Source of the DNA: JBAXRT01 sp037131065
GTDB taxonomy: Bacteria; Bacteroidota; Bacteroidia; Bacteroidales; FEN-979
Direction: 5' to 3'
Length of the DNA: 17,893 nt
NCBI GenBank assembly: GCA_037131065.1
Contig: JBAXRT010000053.1
Span: 1-17,893, forward strand
Under the pieces are notes generated by a model. That model was not told the DNA's origin, ran no database searches, and saw nothing but the letters and a program-made list of their open reading frames with translations. Of this stretch, positions 12,891-17,893 are shown in pieces. The position numbers and the translations under genes were made by a program. How positions within the stretch are numbered: position 1 is the first letter of the stretch; every line of letters starts with the position of its first letter.

Positions 12891-15800
12891 ATGAGTTTAT
12901 CATCTGTCAGCATTAAAAGGCCTGTCCTGGCCATTGTCTTCACCCTCCTGATCCTCATCTTCGGGTTCGTCGGATTCACCTATCTCGGCATCCGTGAATA
13001 CCCGGAGATGGATCCGCCGGTCGTGACGGTCACCACAAACTATACAGGAGCCAACGCCGGGATCATCCAGGCACAGATCACCGAGCCGCTTGAGGATGCC
13101 ATCAACGGGATCGAAGGGATCAGGGTGCTCTCCTCTGTTTCGAACGACAACACCAGCCAGATCACGGTGGAGTTCAATCTCGGGAAGGAGATGGAGTCGG
13201 CCGCCAATGATGTCCGCGACCGGGTATCGAAGACCATCCGCCTGCTGCCCAAGGATGTTGATCCCCCGATCGTGGAGAAGCTCAGCGCCAACGCCAATCC
13301 CATAATCTTCATGATCGTTCGCAGTTACACGAGGAACATCATGGAGGTGAACGACGTAGTGGAAAATACCATCAAGGACCGGGTGCAGACCATCCCCGGT
13401 GTGGGCGACATCCGGGTGTTCGGTGAGAAAAAATACTCAATGCGCATCTGGCTCGACCCGCTGAAGATGGCCTCTAACGGCATCACCTCGCTCGACATCC
13501 AGAATGCCGTGACCCGGGAGAATGTGGAGCTGCCTGCCGGAAGGGTGGAGGGGAACCTCACGGAGCTGACCATCCGAACGCTCGGGTTGCTGGAGACGCC
13601 GACACAGTTCAACAACATTATTTTAAAAGAGGCGAACGGGAACATCATACGGGTTTCCGACATCGGGAATGCAGAGCTCTACCCCGAAGACGACCGCTCG
13701 ACCGTGAAGATGGACCAGCTTCCGGTGATTATTATCGGGGTGGTTCCCCAGACTGGGGCCAACAACGTGGCCATCGCCAATGAATTTTACAAACGGATGG
13801 AGAAGCTTCGCCAGGAGATCCCATCCGACTTCGAGATCCGGATCGGGTACGACTTTACCACATTTGAGCGGGAGGCGGTAAAGGAGGTGCAGCAAACCAT
13901 CGTCATCTCCCTGATCCTTGTGATCCTGATCATCTTCTTCTTCCTGCGCGACTGGCGGTCGACCATCATCCCCGTGGTAGCCATCCCCGTGTCGATCATC
14001 GGCGCATTCATCATCATGGCCCTGATGGGACTTTCAATAAACGTGCTCACTCTCCTGGCGATCGTCCTGTCGATCGGGCTGGTGTGCGACGATGCCATCG
14101 TGGTGCTCGAAAATATATATACTAAGATCGACCTCGGGATCCATCCCACCGAAGCGGCCCTCCGTGGGATGAAGGAGATCTACTTTGCCGTTATCTCCAC
14201 AACCATCACCCTGGCAGCGGTATTCCTTCCGCTTATGTTCCTCCAGGGGCTGATCGGCAGGCTCTTCAAGGAGTTTGCCATCGTCGTTGCCGGGTCGGTG
14301 CTGATCTCGGCCTTCGTGGCGCTTACCCTCTCGCCCATGATGTGCTCGAGGATCCTCAACGCGCAGCGGACCCTCAACAAGAACTGGCTGATGGAGAAGA
14401 CCGAGCCCTTCTTCCTATGGCTCAACCGTGGTTACCGTTACTCTCTCAAGGGATTCATGAACCGACGCTGGCTTGTATTCCCCATCTTCATCGTTGTGCT
14501 GGTGCTGATCGTCCTCTTTTACCGGTCGCTCCATTCCGAACTTGCGCCTTTTGAGGACCGGTCGAATATCCGCATCCCAACCCTTGCTCCCGAGGGATCG
14601 ACCTATGAATTCACCGAGTATTATATGGACCAGGTGGACAAGTACATCGGCGATTCGATCCCGGAGGCGGAGGTTTTTTTCTCCTGGATCACCCCCAGCC
14701 TCGGTACCATGGAGAATCCCAACAAAGCCCAGGAGATTGTTTACCTGACTGAACCCGGCAAGCGCAAGCGCAGCCAGCACGAGATCTTCCGGAAGATCTC
14801 AAAAGACCTTCAGGGTATCACCGGACTCCGGGCCTTTCCGTTCGAGCCCCCCACGATCGGCGACCGCTTCTCGGGTCAGCCGATACAATATGTGCTGCTG
14901 GCTCCTTCACTACCCGACCTGATCCAGATCCTTCCGAAATTCCTGGAGGAGGCAAAGAAGATCCCTTCGCTGCAGTTCGTTGATGCCAACTTCAAAGTAA
15001 ACAAGCCGGAGATCCGGGTGACCATCAACCGGGAAAAGTCTTCCCAGCTCGGTGTTTCGGCTGAGGAGATCGCCCGCACGATGCAGTTGACGCTGAGCGG
15101 CCAGCGGTACGGCTATTTCATCATGGATGGACAACAGTACGAGATCATCGGGCAGGTGACTCCCGACTTCAGGGATCGCCCCGATGCACTGAAAACACTT
15201 TATGTGAGGAACAACCACGGAGAGCTGATCCTTCTCGACAATCTTGTGGGGATGGAGGAGAACATAAATCCTGCCTCGATCTTCTCCTTCAACCGTTATA
15301 TCTCGGCGACCATTTCCGCCGGGTTGTCCCCCGGGGCCACGATGGGCGACGGGATCCATGCCCTCGACGCCCTCTCGAAGCGGGTACTTCCTTCCCATTT
15401 CAACACCGCCCTGGCCGGGCAGTCGCGCGACTTCCGGGAGAGCTCCTCGAGCCTCCTCTTCGTATTCGTCCTGGCCATCGTCCTGATCTTCCTGATCCTT
15501 GCCGCCCAGTTCGAAAGTTTCATCGATCCGCTCATCATCCTCTTCACCATCCCTCTGGCTCTTGCCGGAGCCCTGCTTTCGCTCTGGTACTTTGACCAGA
15601 CGCTGAATATCTTCAGTGAGATCGGGATGATCATGCTCATCGGGCTTGTCACAAAGAACGGGATACTGATCGTGGAGTTCGCCAACCAGAGGAAGAATGC
15701 CGGGATCGAAAAGATCGAAGCGGTACAGCGGGCGGCGGTTTCCCGTTTCCGGCCGATCCTGATGACCTCCTCCGCCATGGTTCTCGGGATCCTTCCGATC

Positions 15801-16004
15801 GCCCTCAAGATCGGCGCCTCGGCCGAAAGCCGGCAGTCGCTTGGGATCGCCGTGGTAGGCGGACTGATCTTTTCCACCTTCCTCACCCTCTATATGATCC
15901 CTGCCCTTTATTCCTATCTCTCAAGGAACACCGGGGCTGATAAACTCGATGGCACCGAACTGACCGTTGAAGCAAGAAAAATCATGACCGACGATATCAG
16001 CTGA
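12891..16004 (+). CDS. RND efflux permease subunit (AcrB/MexB-like, HAE-1 type)
   Basis: This 1037-residue proton-driven inner-membrane pump has full family length. It contains TM1 at about 11-29, a periplasmic pore/docking domain, a TM2-TM6 cluster from about 333 with the paired aspartates D400-D401 in GLVCDDAIVVLENIY, a second periplasmic domain, and a final TM cluster from about 853 with K922 in GLVTKNGILIVEFAN. These are the AcrB proton-relay residues Asp407/Asp408 and Lys940. A cysteine precedes the aspartate pair where AcrB has valine. Other family stretches are NTSQITVEFNLG, RDRVSKTIRLLPKDVDPP and PGVGDIRVFG. Hydrophobic-drug or envelope-compound export with the flanking adaptor and channel is likely. 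The stop overlaps the next start (TGATG), showing translational coupling. Confidence 0.97.
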   Translation: MSLSSVSIKRPVLAIVFTLLILIFGFVGFTYLGIREYPEMDPPVVTVTTNYTGANAGIIQAQITEPLEDAINGIEGIRVLSSVSNDNTSQITVEFNLGKEMESAANDVRDRVSKTIRLLPKDVDPPIVEKLSANANPIIFMIVRSYTRNIMEVNDVVENTIKDRVQTIPGVGDIRVFGEKKYSMRIWLDPLKMASNGITSLDIQNAVTRENVELPAGRVEGNLTELTIRTLGLLETPTQFNNIILKEANGNIIRVSDIGNAELYPEDDRSTVKMDQLPVIIIGVVPQTGANNVAIANEFYKRMEKLRQEIPSDFEIRIGYDFTTFEREAVKEVQQTIVISLILVILIIFFFLRDWRSTIIPVVAIPVSIIGAFIIMALMGLSINVLTLLAIVLSIGLVCDDAIVVLENIYTKIDLGIHPTEAALRGMKEIYFAVISTTITLAAVFLPLMFLQGLIGRLFKEFAIVVAGSVLISAFVALTLSPMMCSRILNAQRTLNKNWLMEKTEPFFLWLNRGYRYSLKGFMNRRWLVFPIFIVVLVLIVLFYRSLHSELAPFEDRSNIRIPTLAPEGSTYEFTEYYMDQVDKYIGDSIPEAEVFFSWITPSLGTMENPNKAQEIVYLTEPGKRKRSQHEIFRKISKDLQGITGLRAFPFEPPTIGDRFSGQPIQYVLLAPSLPDLIQILPKFLEEAKKIPSLQFVDANFKVNKPEIRVTINREKSSQLGVSAEEIARTMQLTLSGQRYGYFIMDGQQYEIIGQVTPDFRDRPDALKTLYVRNNHGELILLDNLVGMEENINPASIFSFNRYISATISAGLSPGATMGDGIHALDALSKRVLPSHFNTALAGQSRDFRESSSSLLFVFVLAIVLIFLILAAQFESFIDPLIILFTIPLALAGALLSLWYFDQTLNIFSEIGMIMLIGLVTKNGILIVEFANQRKNAGIEKIEAVQRAAVSRFRPILMTSSAMVLGILPIALKIGASAESRQSLGIAVVGGLIFSTFLTLYMIPALYSYLSRNTGADKLDGTELTVEARKIMTDDIS

Positions 16005-17305
16005 TGAAAAGGAACCTGATCACCGCGTTGTTTCTCTCCCTTATCCTGACGCTTTCGTCGCAGGAACTGATGACCCTGTCGCAGGCATTGGAGATCGGCC
16101 TGGCCAACAATTATGGGATCAACATGGCGAAGAACAGTTACCGGATCTCCGGGAACAATGCAAGCCCCGGCAACGCAGGAATGCTTCCGCAGATCAACGC
16201 CAATGCGGGATACACGAAGGCATGGCTTAATGCCAAGGTGGAAATGCAAAACGGGGCCGGCCTGGACAATCCCTGGGCCCAGTCGGACCTGTTTACTACC
16301 GGGGTATACCTGAACTGGACCCTGTTTGACGGACTTGGTATGTTTATAAATTACGATAAACTGAAGAGGATGGAGGAGATCGGGGAGCTTAGTTTCAAGG
16401 TAGAGGTGGAGAATACCCTGGCCGCAATCATCGCCGCATACTATGACATCGTGCGGCAGAAGCAGGAAACCGACATCATCCGGGACCAGGTGGATATTTC
16501 ATGCTTCAGGCTGGAGCTGGCACGGCTCCGGTTTGAAACTGGCAGTGGGTCCGAGATGGAATTTCTCAAGGCGAAGGTTGAGCTGAATGCCGACTCAGCT
16601 GCATTGTATAAGCAGCAGACAGTTTATCTCAACTCAAAGACCTCGCTGAATGATCTGCTCTCGAGGGATGTCAATACCCCTTACGAAGTGAAAGACACCA
16701 TCCTGGTGGATTATGTGCTTCAGTACGACTCCCTCCGGAACAGCATGCGCGCGGCAAACCGGAACATCCTGATGGCCGGTAAAAATAAGGAGGTGAATTA
16801 CCTCGATATGAAATCGGCACGTGCGAAGCAGTGGCCCAACCTGGACTTTATGGCTGGCTATGGTTACTATCTGAGCCAGTCGGGGGCCAGCTTCACAAAG
16901 TACAGCCGCAACTTTGGTCCCACCCTTGGAATTACTGCCACAATGCCCATCTACGACGGGAGAAATCTTAACCGGGAGTACAAGAATGCAAAGATATCGC
17001 TCGAGACCAGCGGGCTCGAGATGAAACAGCTCGAGAGCCGGCTGGAGACCTACCTGGCGAAGATCTACAACGATTACCGGAATGAACTCCGGATGATCGG
17101 TTTTGAAAGGGAGAACCTGCAGCTTGCCATGAAAAACATGGATATTGCCAAGGAGAGCTATGCCGTCGGGTCCATCTCCTCCCTTCAGCTCAGGGAGATC
17201 CAGAAAGATCTCCTGAATGCCAATACAAGGCTTGTCACTGCAGAGTACACCGCCAAGCTCACGGAGACTGCCCTGCTGCTCTTAAGCGGGAAACTGATCA
17301 AATAA
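16004..17305 (+). CDS. TolC-family outer-membrane efflux channel
   Basis: This 433-residue protein has a signal peptide (about 1-19, cleavage near LSSQ) and two outer-membrane-efflux-protein repeats of about 200 residues (about 20-215 and 235-430). Typical features are LSQALEIGLANNYGINMAKN at the start of the mature part, VYLNWTLFDG in the first repeat, YYDIVRQKQETDIIRDQVDIS with LRFETGSGSEMEFLKAKVEL, and the second-repeat counterparts GITATMPIYDGRNLNREYKNAK and ESYAVGSISSLQLREIQKDLLNANTRL. It forms the outer-membrane duct of the tripartite pump. Its start overlaps the permease stop by one nucleotide. It ends 2 nt from the convergent minus-strand gene, leaving no room for a separate terminator. 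Confidence 0.95.
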   Translation: MKRNLITALFLSLILTLSSQELMTLSQALEIGLANNYGINMAKNSYRISGNNASPGNAGMLPQINANAGYTKAWLNAKVEMQNGAGLDNPWAQSDLFTTGVYLNWTLFDGLGMFINYDKLKRMEEIGELSFKVEVENTLAAIIAAYYDIVRQKQETDIIRDQVDISCFRLELARLRFETGSGSEMEFLKAKVELNADSAALYKQQTVYLNSKTSLNDLLSRDVNTPYEVKDTILVDYVLQYDSLRNSMRAANRNILMAGKNKEVNYLDMKSARAKQWPNLDFMAGYGYYLSQSGASFTKYSRNFGPTLGITATMPIYDGRNLNREYKNAKISLETSGLEMKQLESRLETYLAKIYNDYRNELRMIGFERENLQLAMKNMDIAKESYAVGSISSLQLREIQKDLLNANTRLVTAEYTAKLTETALLLLSGKLIK

Positions 17306-17307
17306 GA

Positions 17308-17893
17308 TCACACTTTCCTGAATTTCATCCGTTCAAAATAACCAATGATCCTGCGGATCACATCGTAGAGAAGGGTGAAATAGAGGATGACCGACATGAA
17401 CCAGATCACGCAGAAATTGAACCAGAAGGTGTCGATCTGCCATCCGAAGAGGACCTTCACCGGGGCATAAAAATGAGTGTTCCCCGTGTTTGATTCAGGC
17501 ATCATAAAGATCGGATCCTTCTTCCGGATGAGAAGCCCCTTTCCCTCGATGATCTTGTTCTCAGCGCTTTTGTTCAGCACCAGGTCGGCCAGGTTGTCGT
17601 TATAATAATCCTGCCTGAAGCGGAAGACCCCCTCTTCACCCATCCGGGCTACCATGGATTCATAAGCCCTGTCGCGCCTCCCTGAAACATTTCCGAGTTT
17701 CTGAGAATAGTAACGGCTGAGCGAATCGAGAAACATTTTGGTATCTTCTGCGACCTGGTCGGTAAAGGCACCGGGGGTTAATGATCCCAGTTGCTGACAG
17801 TCACCGAACCCCGCCTCGCCGGTCAGCATCGGGATCTCCTTTTGAAGGATTGCAAAGTTACTGGCAGTGACTTTGGGGTTTTCGTTCAGCCTC
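17308..17893 (-). CDS. C-terminal part of a membrane protein, probably a large ABC transporter (5' end outside window)
   Basis: The minus-strand frame stays open to the right edge, so the ATG at 17829 is an internal methionine and about 194 terminal residues are present. The visible part is a soluble region rich in charged residues (KMFLDSLSRYYSQKL, GEEGVFRFRQDYYNDNLADLVL, IIEGKGLLIRKKDPIFMMPE) followed by a transmembrane segment (IDTFWFNFCVIWFMSVILYF) and a basic tail ending FERMKFRKV. This resembles the end of the roughly 1000-residue Bacteroidota proteins that fuse an ABC ATPase to an ABC-2-like membrane part, but no ATPase motif lies in the window. It is convergent with the TolC gene with 2 nt between stops. 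The family call is tentative. Confidence 0.6.
   Translation of the reverse strand, partial: RLNENPKVTASNFAILQKEIPMLTGEAGFGDCQQLGSLTPGAFTDQVAEDTKMFLDSLSRYYSQKLGNVSGRRDRAYESMVARMGEEGVFRFRQDYYNDNLADLVLNKSAENKIIEGKGLLIRKKDPIFMMPESNTGNTHFYAPVKVLFGWQIDTFWFNFCVIWFMSVILYFTLLYDVIRRIIGYFERMKFRKV

Noticed and set aside
17295..17310. TGATC-AAATAA-GATCA stem between the convergent TolC and minus-strand genes as a bidirectional terminator
   Set aside because: The stem is only 5 bp, lacks G/C strength and has no T-run; a chance match is likely.

Overview
The window reads as chromosomal DNA from a member of the Bacteroidota, probably a Bacteroidales-like anaerobe or environmental lineage, of moderate GC. 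The evidence is the Bacteroidota form of PdxJ, the near absence of Shine-Dalgarno sequences before starts, promoter-like TAnnTTTG boxes, and several cell-envelope families common in that phylum. All genes are on the + strand except the last, which is cut by the right edge. No tRNA, rRNA, CRISPR array or classical insertion sequence was seen.

Layout. (1) 1-462 is the 3' end of pdxJ. (2) 463-603 is a repeat-rich spacer: an 18-nt-period direct repeat, a long GC-rich palindrome and a tandem 8-mer that supplies the start codon of the next gene. (3) 604-5468 is an envelope and stress-signalling block: an exported M19 dipeptidase overlapping a PrsW-family intramembrane protease, then a sigma/anti-sigma pair (ECF sigma factor and membrane-anchored anti-sigma) and an unrecognised membrane-anchored Cys-containing protein. 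(4) 5514-8453 encodes a large secreted protein combining a gluzincin metallopeptidase, a beta-propeller and an outer-membrane barrel; its start codon lies in the loop of a 12-bp inverted repeat. (5) 8484-9056 is a compact unit in which a DUF559 (Vsr-like, PD-(D/E)XK) endonuclease gene is bracketed by 40-bp inverted repeats matching at 38 of 40 positions. Each repeat holds a perfect 10-bp-stem hairpin and a G-quadruplex-type motif. (6) 9169-11812 holds a small outer-membrane barrel protein, an adenosine-deaminase-family enzyme and a BMP/PnrA-type lipoprotein, suggesting purine nucleoside uptake or salvage. (7) 11831-17305 is a tightly coupled tripartite RND efflux operon (adaptor, permease, TolC-like channel). 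(8) 17308-17893, on the minus strand, is the C-terminal end of a membrane protein, probably a large ABC transporter, convergent with the TolC gene and only 2 nt away.

How the parts may work together. The PrsW-like protease next to a sigma factor and a single-pass anti-sigma factor suggests regulated proteolysis of the anti-sigma, as known for PrsW/RsiW in Bacillus subtilis. The adjacent envelope genes could be effectors or targets. The deaminase and the nucleoside-binding-type lipoprotein suggest a purine scavenging pair. The best candidate for an undescribed system is the DUF559 endonuclease unit: its structured inverted repeats look like termini, and a related solo palindrome sits about 8 kb away, so it may be a small nuclease-driven mobile or repeat-dispersing element. 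This is inference from sequence reading only; no database search was possible.
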